Assembly (NCBI GenBank): GCA_900545915.1
Contig: URAV01000019.1
Span: 1-64,000 of the forward strand
DNA: 64,000 nt
Origin: an uncultured Porphyromonadaceae bacterium
GTDB taxonomy: Bacteria > Bacteroidota > Bacteroidia > Bacteroidales > Coprobacteraceae
Direction of reading: 5' to 3'
A program made the position numbers and the translations under genes. The first letter of the stretch is position 1. Each line of letters starts with the position of its first letter. The notes below the pieces were generated by a model. The model was given only the letters and a program-made list of their open reading frames with translations. It searched no databases and was not told where the DNA came from. Shown in pieces: positions 43,502 to 52,465 of this stretch.

Positions 43502-45271
43502 ATGAGTTACACTGAGAAAGACAAACGCAGAATACCTTTTCACATAGAGCTTTTCATATCGATAGCGTCCTTGTTTATCACATTCATTTTGGTTATTTTC
43601 TTTACCCAGTTCAATCTGGACAAAGAGACTCGAAAAGGAATGCTTAATTCGATTCTTCAAGACTACAACAATCTGATATATAGAGAATATACCTCTTCAC
43701 AGATGACTGAAGCTAAACTTGATTCTATAATAGCCGGTATTACCGACAAAAACTTACGTGTAACCATTACGACTCTGGACGGAAAAGTTATTACCGACAG
43801 CGGACATAACGATTCTATCCCTCTACCCAACCATAAAAAACGACCGGAAATAGATCAAGCAATTCATTCCGGAATCGGATATTCTTTACGAAGTTCCGAA
43901 ACACGTCCGGGAAAAGATTATTTTTATTCTGCCCGGAAATATAAAGATGTAATCGTCCGATCGGCTCTTCCTTTCGATTTATCAACCGGATCTATGCTGA
44001 AAAGCGATAGTCAGTTTACTTATATATTAATCATAACTTCCGCATTAGCTATCATCATACTTTATTATTTTTGTAATAAATTGGGAAAATCGATCTCTAT
44101 ACTTCGAGATTTCTCAAACCGGGCAAAACAAGAAAAACCGATCGATGTAAATATGCCTTTAGCTCATAATGACATCGGAGACATAACTCACAATATCATC
44201 CGCATTTACAAAAATCTGCATCACACCAAAGAAGAACTTTCTATCGAAAAAGAGAAATTGATCAAACATTTACAAATCTCTAAAGAAGGACTCGCCGTCT
44301 TTTCTCAAGAAAAAAAGGTTATCGTAGCAAATAATCTATTTGTACAATATGCAAACTTGATTTCCGACGAGCCGTTTTCTTCTATTGATGATATTTTTGA
44401 AGTACAAGAGTTTAAGCAAATATTCGATTTCGTCGATAAAAACAGCTACCCGAATCATTCCCGTGAAGAAATTATAAGCGATTCATTTCTATTGAGTAAA
44501 AACAGCAAATCATTTCAAATAGAATGTATCTTGTTTCAAGACAATTCATTCGAAATATCGATAAACAACGTAACTCAACAAGAAGAAGAAAGTCGGCTGA
44601 AACGTCAGTTGACTCAAAATATCGCTCATGAACTCAAAACTCCGGTTAGCAGCATTCAGGGATATATGGAAACTATCATCGATAATCCGACTTTATCTGA
44701 AGAAAAACGCGAACTGTTTCTCGATAGGTGCTATGCCCAAACAAAACGGCTGACAGATCTATTGCATGACATTTCGATATTGAACCGAATCGACGAATCG
44801 AACGATCTTTTCGATTGCGAACCTATATCGATAAATAAAATTATCGAAGAGGTTATTGCCGATACTTCTACTTCTTTGGAAAACAAGAAAATGGAACTGG
44901 ATATTTCACTACCTGAAAATATGACACTGAATGGGAATCACTCTCTTCTATATTCGATTTTCAGAAATCTTACGGATAATGCCATTGCTTATGCCGGTGA
45001 AGGGACTACCATTTCAATTCACTGTTATTTACAAGATGATAATTATTACTATTTTTCTTTCTCGGATAACGGAATCGGGGTCTCGGAAGAACATCTGAAC
45101 CGCCTGTTCGAACGTTTTTACAGAGTAGATAAGGGACGTTCCCGCAAATTAGGAGGCACTGGTCTCGGACTGGCAATTGTAAAAAACGCGGTATTATTCC
45201 ACAAAGGCGAAATTCTGGCAAAAAATCAGATCAATGGAGGTCTCGAATTTCTTTTCACACTGAAAAAATAG
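43502..45271 (+). CDS. Membrane sensor histidine kinase
   Basis: A 589-residue kinase paired with the regulator just upstream. The ATG at 43502 is used; a TTG at 43469 would overlap the regulator gene. Layout: helix 1 (about residues 13-35), a periplasmic sensor domain of about 135 residues, helix 2 (about 170-192), a HAMP-like linker (GKSISILRDFSNRAKQ), a PAS-like region (about 255-360), HisKA with His376 (QNIAHELKTPVSSIQGYME), and HATPase_c with N box NLTDNAIAYAGEG, G1 FSDNGIGVSEEH and G2 LGGTGLGLAIVKNAVLFH. All catalytic parts are intact. The signal sensed cannot be read from sequence. Confidence 0.95.
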   Translation: MSYTEKDKRRIPFHIELFISIASLFITFILVIFFTQFNLDKETRKGMLNSILQDYNNLIYREYTSSQMTEAKLDSIIAGITDKNLRVTITTLDGKVITDSGHNDSIPLPNHKKRPEIDQAIHSGIGYSLRSSETRPGKDYFYSARKYKDVIVRSALPFDLSTGSMLKSDSQFTYILIITSALAIIILYYFCNKLGKSISILRDFSNRAKQEKPIDVNMPLAHNDIGDITHNIIRIYKNLHHTKEELSIEKEKLIKHLQISKEGLAVFSQEKKVIVANNLFVQYANLISDEPFSSIDDIFEVQEFKQIFDFVDKNSYPNHSREEIISDSFLLSKNSKSFQIECILFQDNSFEISINNVTQQEEESRLKRQLTQNIAHELKTPVSSIQGYMETIIDNPTLSEEKRELFLDRCYAQTKRLTDLLHDISILNRIDESNDLFDCEPISINKIIEEVIADTSTSLENKKMELDISLPENMTLNGNHSLLYSIFRNLTDNAIAYAGEGTTISIHCYLQDDNYYYFSFSDNGIGVSEEHLNRLFERFYRVDKGRSRKLGGTGLGLAIVKNAVLFHKGEILAKNQINGGLEFLFTLKK

Positions 45272-45285
45272 ACCTACCGATAATA

Positions 45286-45460
45286 GAACCTGTCGTCTAA
45301 ATTTTCCGACTAAAGAAAATATTATCAGATCATTTCTCTGTTTTCTCACGGTCTTTTTTCCGTTTTACTCGTCAGATAGCCCGCTATCATCCTCGTAAAA
45401 GCAGAAAAACATACTCGGAAGAAATTCTCAAAACTGACCCTGGAAAATTTAAACAGGCCC
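45286..45460 (+). repeat. MITE-like dispersed element, copy 5, most complete in the window
   Basis: About 175 bases. The left end ACCTGTCGTCTAAATTTTCC and the right end GGAAAATTTAAACAGGCC are imperfect inverted repeats (complement GGCCTGTTTAAATTTTCC). Inside are AATATTATCAGATCATTT and the hairpin core GTCAGATAGCCCGCTATC (45371-45388), followed by ATACTCGGAAGAAATTCTC and AAAACTGACC. It has no reading frame and lies 15 bases past the histidine kinase stop. Confidence 0.8.
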
Positions 45461-45501
45461 TTAATCTGAGCAAAATTTATAGGTTCTAACAATCTATCAA
45501 A

Positions 45502-45546
45502 AAATCAAAGGAACAAGGATTTATATACCTTTCACTCCTTTGATTT
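45502..45546. terminator. Possible terminator hairpin
   Basis: AAATCAAAGGA and TCCTTTGATTT are perfect 11-bp arms around a 23-base loop that itself can pair partly (AAGG with CCTT). Loop size makes this uncertain. Confidence 0.4.
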
Positions 45547-45673
45547 ATCCCATATTTCCCTAATAGAGTATTCCTATATTTTTATTCCCCGACTATTATA
45601 AAAAATTATATGATTTTCTAATATAGAACCCTATTTAATTTATCGAAATATTTTTTATTCTATACTTTAATCT

Positions 45674-45681
45674 TATTTTTG
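45674..45681 (+). promoter_or_regulatory. Candidate -7 element for the 117-residue hypothetical gene
   Basis: TATTTTTG fits TAnnTTTG and ends 19 bases before the ATG at 45701. Confidence 0.5.
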
Positions 45682-45700
45682 TAACATAACGAGAACATTT

Positions 45701-46054
45701 ATGACACAGACTGAAATTTATTTGAGCAATCTACAATCTCCCATACTTGAAACATTTGAATCTATATTCAATAGTATCGAGAAATTTTATGCTACATGTT
45801 ATCTGATTATTAAAAATGAACATGTTTTATCTCAGGAACGACCCGAGTTGTGGGAGGAGAAAATAAAAACTGTACAGTGGTTTAAAGATAAAATAGAGAG
45901 AAAGTTAAACGAAAACGGTTTGAGTGGAAAAGATATTGTCGCCGACATAGCCAGTGACTATTTTGAAGATTATGTACATTATAAAGAGCGCGATTTTAAA
46001 ATGACTAACGAAGAGTTCATATCTTACATAAAACAAATTCAAAGTTTACCCTAA
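45701..46054 (+). CDS. Hypothetical protein, small, helical, acidic
   Basis: I do not recognise this 117-residue protein. It has no signal peptide or membrane segment, is rich in Glu, Lys, Ile and aromatic residues, and looks wholly alpha-helical (NSIEKFYATCYLIIKNEH, WEEKIKTVQWFKDKIERKL). It has its own promoter-like element close upstream and good coding character in codon use, so I accept it as a gene. It lies between the histidine kinase and a large envelope protein, on the same strand as both but 430 bases from the kinase, so it is probably not part of that operon. Confidence 0.7.
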   Translation: MTQTEIYLSNLQSPILETFESIFNSIEKFYATCYLIIKNEHVLSQERPELWEEKIKTVQWFKDKIERKLNENGLSGKDIVADIASDYFEDYVHYKERDFKMTNEEFISYIKQIQSLP

Positions 46055-46146
46055 AAGACATTATCGATTAAACTTCCCGATCATTCGAAAGTCTAAACAC
46101 CAAACATAACAAACCCATTTCCGATAATCCGATATAACAAAACTCC

Positions 46147-48855
46147 ATGAACACATATTTATACAAACTTAAAACATCTGTTGTTTTATGTTTATTAATA
46201 GGATTAGTCCCTAATATATATAGCCAAAATAAAGACAAGTCAGAAACATTCTCTCAAGAAGACAAATTAACCTCATATTTCGATATAATCAGCCGCATCC
46301 CTCAAGAAAAGTTATATCTACAATTGGATAAGCCTTATTACGGTGCAGGAGAAAGCATTTGGTTCAAAGGTTATCTTGTCAATGCCATTACTCACATCGA
46401 CAATACTCGCAGCAACTTTATTACGGTAGAACTGATAGACCGCAACGACTCTATCATTCAACGAAAAAAAGTAAAACGGCAAGAACATGGGTTTCAAAAC
46501 AATTTCGTTTTACCTGCCGAAATGCCTGCCGGTGATTATTACATAAGAGCATACAGCAATTGGATGGTAAATGCTGATCCCGAATACATGTATCTCAGAG
46601 ATATTAAAATAGGAAATGCCATAGATGTGAGTATTCTTTCCTCTATCGAATACCAGAAAACAGATGACGGATACCTTGCTAAAATCAAATTTTTCAACAA
46701 TACAAACGGGGTATTCAGCAAAACAAAGATAAAATATACAATCTTTGACAAAGAACTAAAAAAACCGATAAAAGGAACTTCGGTAACAAACGAAGAAGGA
46801 TACATATACATCTCTTTGCCGGAATTTAAAACTCCCGATATACAACGTCGCATCGATGTCCGATTTGACGATAAGCAATATACTTATGACAGAACGTTTT
46901 TCATTCCTGACTTTTCAAAAGATTTTCACGTCGATTTTCTACCCGAAGGTGGAGAATTATTAAATACGACAAACCAGATCGTAGCATTCAAGGCTTTAGG
47001 TAGCAATGGTTTCTCAAAAGAAATAACCGGTATTATATTGAACCAAAACGGTGATACGATTTCTGTATTCGGCAGTGAATACAGAGGAATGGGAGCAGTC
47101 AGTATTTCGCCTCAAGCCGGAGATAAATTTCACGCTATCGTCACATCGAGCGACAATGTTACGAAACGGTTTGAACTTCCCGAAGTAAAAAACGACGGGA
47201 TAAAATTAGCGGCAGTTCACTATAAAGGCTACATTCGTTATCAAGTACAAAAAAGTGAAAACACAGTTTTGCCCGATACACTGTATTTATTGGCTCATAC
47301 ACGCGGAGAATTAAGAGTATTGACCCGTATTACTGAACAAAATAGCATAGGAAAAATAAGTGACAAAACTCTGAAAAACGGAATTACTCACCTCATGCTG
47401 TTAAACAGCAAGGGGATGCCTATCAGCGAACGGCTTGTTTTCATCAAACATCCGCCTACAGATAAATGGGAGATAATTACGGATAAAAAAGAATATGGAA
47501 AAAGAGAAAAAGTAAAACTGAACATTGCAGTAACGAATAGCATCGACGGGATGCCTTTACCGGGAGAATATTCAATCAGCATAACCGACAATAATCTCGT
47601 AAAAAACGATTCTTTGGCCGATAATATATGTTCTAATATTCTTTTAACATCCGATCTAAAAGGGAATATAGAAGCTCCCGGATTTTATTTCAAAGACAAT
47701 TCCGGTAAAACCGAACGTTATTTAGATTTCGTAATGCTCACTCACGGATGGAAAAGATTCAAGGTAAAAGACATAAATAAACTCCCCGATATAAATGTTC
47801 AATATCCGATAGAGCAGGGACTATACATCAGCGGTACGGTAAAAGGACTGTTCGGAAAAAAGAATAAAGCCCCGATTATTGCACTTGCGCCAACACAAAA
47901 TATTCTGCAAATGACAGAGACCAACCCTGAAGGAAAATTCATGATAGATAATCTTTTATTCCCCGACAGCACTACATTTGTTATTCAAGCCAGAACCAAA
48001 AAGGGATTTGCTACGGTTGATATTACAATCGACTCGACGGCCATTCCGAAGATGGTGCATAAAATACCCTTTGTCAACGATTCCGTTCAATATATGGATA
48101 ATTATTTAGCAAACGTACGGGATAAATATTATAATGAAGGCGGCATGCGTGTTATCAATTTAAAAGAAATCGTCGTAAAAGGACATAAAATAAACCAGGA
48201 AAATGAAAATAAAAGCATTTATTCGAGCGTAATGAATTATTCTATAGATAGTGAAGATATAGAACGCACTAATGCAAATTCGGTGTATGACTTACTTGGG
48301 ACGATTCCCGGAGTGCAACGAAGCGGAAATCAAATACGCATACGGGGAAATAATCGTCCCCCTGTCGTTGTTGTCGATGATGTCATGTACGATGCTCCTG
48401 TAGACGAAATGGAACAAAATGAAAACTCATTCGGGCCGATTGGGGGATCGATACTCGAATCGATTATTGTATCTGATATAGCATCCCTTGAAATCATGAA
48501 GGGAAGTAATGCTTCTATTTTCGGAAGCGCCGGAAGTGGAGGAGCAATCATTATCACTTTAAAAAAAGGTGCGGAAGTAAAAGGTGCTCCTTCTCCCGGA
48601 TTAATAACAATCAGACCATTGGGATATACCCAAGACGTACAATTTTATAACCCTAAATACGAAACTCCGGAAGAGAAACAAGAATCTACTCCGGATTTAA
48701 GGAGTACAATTTACTGGAATCCTTTCGTTACGATCGGAGCAGACGGCAAACAGGAAATCGAGTTTTATACTTCGGATAATCCCGGATCATATCATATCGT
48801 TATCGAAGGTATAAGTGCCGACGGCAGAGTGTGCCGATATGTAAAAGATTTGTAA
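46147..48855 (+). CDS. Exported MG2-like protein with TonB-receptor plug domain but no barrel
   Basis: A 902-residue exported protein. A signal peptide (LCLLIGLVPNIYSQ) is followed by an alpha-2-macroglobulin-type MG2-like domain with the characteristic EKLYLQLDKPYYGAGESIWF and GYLVN, more Ig-like domains, a carboxypeptidase-like regulatory module (LYISGTVKGLFGKKNKAPI), and near the C-terminus a TonB-dependent receptor plug (about residues 705-805): VYDLLGTIPGVQRSGNQIRI, VVVVDDVMYDA, SLEIMKGSNASIFGSAGSGG and AIIITLKK. No beta-barrel follows; the end is another Ig-like part. Such plug-bearing proteins without a barrel are recurrent in Bacteroidetes and of unknown role. It could interact with TonB-dependent machinery in the periplasm. 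Confidence 0.88.
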   Translation: MNTYLYKLKTSVVLCLLIGLVPNIYSQNKDKSETFSQEDKLTSYFDIISRIPQEKLYLQLDKPYYGAGESIWFKGYLVNAITHIDNTRSNFITVELIDRNDSIIQRKKVKRQEHGFQNNFVLPAEMPAGDYYIRAYSNWMVNADPEYMYLRDIKIGNAIDVSILSSIEYQKTDDGYLAKIKFFNNTNGVFSKTKIKYTIFDKELKKPIKGTSVTNEEGYIYISLPEFKTPDIQRRIDVRFDDKQYTYDRTFFIPDFSKDFHVDFLPEGGELLNTTNQIVAFKALGSNGFSKEITGIILNQNGDTISVFGSEYRGMGAVSISPQAGDKFHAIVTSSDNVTKRFELPEVKNDGIKLAAVHYKGYIRYQVQKSENTVLPDTLYLLAHTRGELRVLTRITEQNSIGKISDKTLKNGITHLMLLNSKGMPISERLVFIKHPPTDKWEIITDKKEYGKREKVKLNIAVTNSIDGMPLPGEYSISITDNNLVKNDSLADNICSNILLTSDLKGNIEAPGFYFKDNSGKTERYLDFVMLTHGWKRFKVKDINKLPDINVQYPIEQGLYISGTVKGLFGKKNKAPIIALAPTQNILQMTETNPEGKFMIDNLLFPDSTTFVIQARTKKGFATVDITIDSTAIPKMVHKIPFVNDSVQYMDNYLANVRDKYYNEGGMRVINLKEIVVKGHKINQENENKSIYSSVMNYSIDSEDIERTNANSVYDLLGTIPGVQRSGNQIRIRGNNRPPVVVVDDVMYDAPVDEMEQNENSFGPIGGSILESIIVSDIASLEIMKGSNASIFGSAGSGGAIIITLKKGAEVKGAPSPGLITIRPLGYTQDVQFYNPKYETPEEKQESTPDLRSTIYWNPFVTIGADGKQEIEFYTSDNPGSYHIVIEGISADGRVCRYVKDL

Positions 48856-48861
48856 TCTCGA

Positions 48862-48919
48862 CCGTTCGATAAAAAATGCTGTATGAAGAATATTTCATAC
48901 AGCATTTTTTATCGAACGG
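48862..48919. terminator. Long perfect-arm palindrome, probable terminator
   Basis: Arms of 26 bases (48862-48887 and 48894-48919) are exact complements around a 6-base loop, seven bases past the stop of the MG2/plug gene. An A-run in the left arm and T-run in the right arm plus CTTTTTCTA after it fit a terminator, but the stem is much longer than the 10-15 bp of others in the window. Confidence 0.75.
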
Positions 48920-48966
48920 CTTTTTCTACATCCTTTCTTTGAGATAAATCTGAAGAAAATAGCAAA

Positions 48967-49000
48967 TTGTTTTCCAACCGAACTTTTTTTCGTAAGTTTG
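48967..49000 (+). promoter_or_regulatory. Promoter of the acyl-CoA synthetase operon
   Basis: TAAGTTTG (48993-49000) fits TAnnTTTG, with TTG at 48967-48969; the spacer of 23 bases is a little long. The ATG follows at 49030. Confidence 0.5.
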
Positions 49001-49029
49001 TAATTAGAATATTATTAAAAACCATAAAT

Positions 49030-50676
49030 ATGCAACAAAGTTTTAATGCGTATATAGAAAACAGCATTCGTGAACACTGGGAATCGGTCGCTTTATCGGA
49101 CTTTAAAGGTGTTTCATACCAATATAAAGATATTGCCCGTAAAATAGAAAAGCTACACATTTTGATTGAAGCCGCAGGAATACAAAAAGGTGACAAAATC
49201 GCAATCTGCGGACGAAACTCGTCACATTGGGCCGTCGCTTTTTTCGCCACATTGGCATACGGTGCAGTAGCCGTACCCATACTTCATGAGTTCAAAGCAG
49301 ATAACGTTCACCATATTGTCAATCATTCTGACGCTAAACTTTTGTTTGTTGGAGACGTAGTATGGGAAAACTTGAACGAGTCGCAAATGCCTAACCTCAA
49401 TGCGATCATTTTGATCAACGATTTTTCCGTACTCATGTCTAAAAAGAAAAACCTGACAGATGCACGGGAACATCTGAACGAATATTTCGGAAAGAAATTC
49501 CCGAATCGATTTACAAAAGATGATGTAAAATATTATGAAGACCAACCTGACGAGTTGGCTCTCATAAATTATACTTCCGGTTCTACAGGTTTTTCAAAAG
49601 GTGTAATGCTCTCTTATCGCAGCATTTGGTCGAACTTGAAATTTTGTTTGGAGAATCTCGATTTTTTGCGTGAAGGTGACGGGACTGTATCGATGCTTCC
49701 GATGGCACATATGTATGGTCTGGCCGTAGAACTGATGCATCCTTTTGCAAAAGGTTGCCATATTCATTTTTTGACCCGCATTCCCTCTCCTAAAATAATT
49801 ATGGATGCTTTTGCCGAAGTAAAACCAAAACTAATCGTAGCTGTACCTCTAATTATTGAAAAAATCATTAAAACCAAAGTATTCCCGTTGCTGGACAAAC
49901 CTTTGATGAAACTTATGTTGATGATCCCCGTTCTTGATACTCAACTTCTTTCAAAAATTAAAATGAAGCTCGAAGAAACGTTCGGAGGGAATTTGCATGA
50001 ATTAATTATCGGCGGTGCTGCACTGAATAAAGAAGTGGAACAATTTCTGAAAAAAATCAATTTTCCGTTTACGGTAGGATATGGAATGACGGAATGCGGA
50101 CCATTGATTTCATACGCACCTTGGGAACAAAGCAGAGCCACATCTTGCGGTAAAATAGTAGATCGTATGCAAGCCCGAATCGACTCACCCGATCCGGAAA
50201 ATATCGTAGGAGAACTGCATGTCAAAGGAGACAATGTTATGCTCGGGTATTATAAAAATAATGAAGCTACAGAAAACGCTTTCAAAGATGGATGGTTGAA
50301 TACGGGAGATCTCGCCGTTATGGATAAGGACAATTTTATCTATCTTAAAGGCCGGAGCAAGAATATGATTTTAGGACCGTCAGGACAAAATATATACCCC
50401 GAAGAGATCGAAGGAAAATTAAACAATATGCCCTTTGTCAGCGAATCTATCGTTATTGAAAAAGAAGGGAAACTTATCGCTTTGGTTTATCCTGATTTCG
50501 AAAATGCCGAGAAAGAAAATATAACCCAGAAAAATATCGAAACTCAAATGGAGGAGAATCGAATCGCTCTGAACAAAGAGCTTCCGGCATACAGCCAGAT
50601 AAGTCAAATCAACATCCATTACGAAGAGTTTGAAAAAACACCGAAACGCAGTATCAAAAGGTATTTATACCAATAA
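49030..50676 (+). CDS. AMP-forming long-chain acyl-CoA synthetase family protein
   Basis: A 548-residue adenylate-forming enzyme, expected to activate a fatty acid with ATP and CoA. The ATP-binding motif is LINYTSGSTGFSKGVML (about residue 178), followed by GYGMTECGPLISY, the DGWLNTGDLAVMDKDNFIYLKGR core and the C-terminal Lys in FEKTPKRSIKRYLY. The ATG at 49030 is used; a TTG upstream adds a stretch overlapping the promoter. The chain-length preference cannot be told. The next gene, another CoA ligase, follows after 37 bases. Confidence 0.93.
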   Translation: MQQSFNAYIENSIREHWESVALSDFKGVSYQYKDIARKIEKLHILIEAAGIQKGDKIAICGRNSSHWAVAFFATLAYGAVAVPILHEFKADNVHHIVNHSDAKLLFVGDVVWENLNESQMPNLNAIILINDFSVLMSKKKNLTDAREHLNEYFGKKFPNRFTKDDVKYYEDQPDELALINYTSGSTGFSKGVMLSYRSIWSNLKFCLENLDFLREGDGTVSMLPMAHMYGLAVELMHPFAKGCHIHFLTRIPSPKIIMDAFAEVKPKLIVAVPLIIEKIIKTKVFPLLDKPLMKLMLMIPVLDTQLLSKIKMKLEETFGGNLHELIIGGAALNKEVEQFLKKINFPFTVGYGMTECGPLISYAPWEQSRATSCGKIVDRMQARIDSPDPENIVGELHVKGDNVMLGYYKNNEATENAFKDGWLNTGDLAVMDKDNFIYLKGRSKNMILGPSGQNIYPEEIEGKLNNMPFVSESIVIEKEGKLIALVYPDFENAEKENITQKNIETQMEENRIALNKELPAYSQISQINIHYEEFEKTPKRSIKRYLYQ

Positions 50677-50713
50677 ATATAACCGACACACATTTTTAAG
50701 TTAATTTCCAACT

Positions 50714-52009
50714 ATGTATTATCAACCCGAAATCGAAACGATCAAACGTTCTGAATTACAGAAATTACAAGTCGAAAGGTTGAAAAGAAGCATCGACATT
50801 GCGCTTCATTCACCTTTTTATGCTAAAATTTTAGGAGAAAAAGGGATTACATCCGATTCTATATCGACCGTAGAAGACATTAGAAAACTACCGTTCACAA
50901 CAAAAGCCGATTTAAGAGAATATTATCCTTTCGGATTGGTCGCCACAGACATGAAAAATGTCGTACGGCTACATTCTTCGAGTGGGACGACCGGTAATCC
51001 GACCGTTATATGTCATTCACAACATGATCTCGACCAATGGGCTAACCGAGTAGCACGCTGCATGTATATGGTAGGCATACGAAATACCGATGTATTTCAA
51101 AACACATCAGGATACGGCATGTTTACCGGCGGACTCGGATTTCAATACGGAGCAGAACGCTTAGGAGCTCTGACAGTTCCTGCTGCGGCAGGGAATAGTC
51201 TGCGGCAAGTAAAATTCATTACCGATTTCGGAACGACGGCAATTCATGCCATACCCAGCTATGCAACCCGTCTGGCCGAAGTCTTGTTCGAATGCGGTAT
51301 CGATCCTCGAAAAGACACGAAATTAAAAACATTAATTATCGGTGCTGAACCCCATACTGAGGAACAGAGAAAACGCATAGAAGAATTATTAGGAGTGAAA
51401 GCATACAACAGTTTCGGAATGTCTGAAATGAGCGGTCCGGGCGTAGCTTTCGAATGTACTTGTCAAAACGGTTTGCATTTATGGGAAGACTGTTTCCTCA
51501 TGGAAATCATCGACCCTGAAACTTTAGAACCCGTACCTGACGGTGAAATCGGAGAACTGGTACTTACGACTCTCGACCGGGATGCTATGCCGTTACTGAG
51601 ATACAGAACCCGAGATTTGACCCGGATTATTCCCGGAGAGTGCCCTTGCGGACGAACTCACCGAAGAATAGATCGTCTGAAAGGACGAAGCGATGACATG
51701 TTTATCGTAAAAGGTGTGAATATCTTCCCGATGCAAATAGAAAAAATTCTTTTACAATTTAAAGAACTCGGAACAAATTACCTGATTACGATCGAAACAA
51801 TCGGCAATAACGACGAACTTAAGATAGATGTCGAACTCGGAGAACTATTTACCGACGATTATAGCCAATTGCAACGACTTACAAAAGAAATTACCCATCG
51901 ATTGAAAGACGAAATACTATTGACGCCTAAAGTAAAATTAGTCGATAGAGGAAGCCTTCCGCAGTCTGAGGGTAAAGCTGTGCGAGTAAAAGATTTACGC
52001 AAAAAATAA
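50714..52009 (+). CDS. Phenylacetate-CoA ligase family protein (PaaK-like)
   Basis: A 431-residue adenylate-forming ligase of the PaaK branch, which activates phenylacetate or related aryl acids with ATP and CoA. The phosphate-binding loop is HSSSGTTGNPTVICHSQHDL (about residue 92); FNSFGMSEMSGPGVAFEC-like sequence, LLRYRTRDLTRII, CPCGRTHRRIDRLKGR and the C-terminal AMP-binding_C_2 domain (MFIVKGVNIFPMQIEKILL) are typical. An ACT-domain gene follows by 14 bases, an arrangement frequent in Bacteroidales next to indolepyruvate oxidoreductase genes; those iorAB genes are not present here. Confidence 0.94.
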   Translation: MYYQPEIETIKRSELQKLQVERLKRSIDIALHSPFYAKILGEKGITSDSISTVEDIRKLPFTTKADLREYYPFGLVATDMKNVVRLHSSSGTTGNPTVICHSQHDLDQWANRVARCMYMVGIRNTDVFQNTSGYGMFTGGLGFQYGAERLGALTVPAAAGNSLRQVKFITDFGTTAIHAIPSYATRLAEVLFECGIDPRKDTKLKTLIIGAEPHTEEQRKRIEELLGVKAYNSFGMSEMSGPGVAFECTCQNGLHLWEDCFLMEIIDPETLEPVPDGEIGELVLTTLDRDAMPLLRYRTRDLTRIIPGECPCGRTHRRIDRLKGRSDDMFIVKGVNIFPMQIEKILLQFKELGTNYLITIETIGNNDELKIDVELGELFTDDYSQLQRLTKEITHRLKDEILLTPKVKLVDRGSLPQSEGKAVRVKDLRKK

Positions 52010-52023
52010 ATAAAACAAAAAGT

Positions 52024-52449
52024 ATGATCATACAACAACTTTCGGTTTTTCTCGAAAATAAATCGGGGCGGCTTAACGAAATTCTCGACATTTTAGGTAA
52101 AGCTAACATCCGTATTATTGCCGCCACAGTAGCCGACACTTCGGAATACGGAATATTGCGATTGATAACTTCTGATACAGCCCATGCCATAAAACTGCTC
52201 AAAGAGGCTAATGTCAGCGCAAATACAAGCGATGTAATCGCTCTTACGTGTGATTCTATGGCCGGTACATTTGCCAAAGAGTTGAAATATTTTGCAAAGG
52301 AGTCGATCAGTATCGAATATATGTACTGTTTTTCAAAACAAACCAATGCATTTCTTATTATACGCACAAGTAATCAGCATGCGGCATTGGAGACAATAAA
52401 GAAATATGGGTTACATAGTATTACGGAAAAGGAACTGATAGAGCTATAA
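52024..52449 (+). CDS. Tandem ACT-domain protein
   Basis: A 141-residue protein made of two ACT domains: residues 1-70 (QQLSVFLENKSGRLNEILDILGKANI) and about 72-141 (KYFAKESISIEYMYCFSKQTN). ACT domains bind amino acids and regulate enzymes. It follows the PaaK-like ligase gene by 14 bases and precedes a membrane-protein gene by 16, so it is likely an amino-acid-sensing partner of the ligase pathway. The ligand is unknown. Confidence 0.92.
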   Translation: MIIQQLSVFLENKSGRLNEILDILGKANIRIIAATVADTSEYGILRLITSDTAHAIKLLKEANVSANTSDVIALTCDSMAGTFAKELKYFAKESISIEYMYCFSKQTNAFLIIRTSNQHAALETIKKYGLHSITEKELIEL

Positions 52450-52465
52450 TCTTACCGGGAATAAA

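Larger units (their letters stand above)
45461..45700. other. Intergenic region after repeat copy 5
   Basis: No gene. It begins with a second fragment resembling the repeat's right end (CTGAGCAAAATTTATAGG, 45467-45484), then a hairpin (45502-45546), then AT-rich leader sequence with a -7 element for the next gene. Confidence 0.45.
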
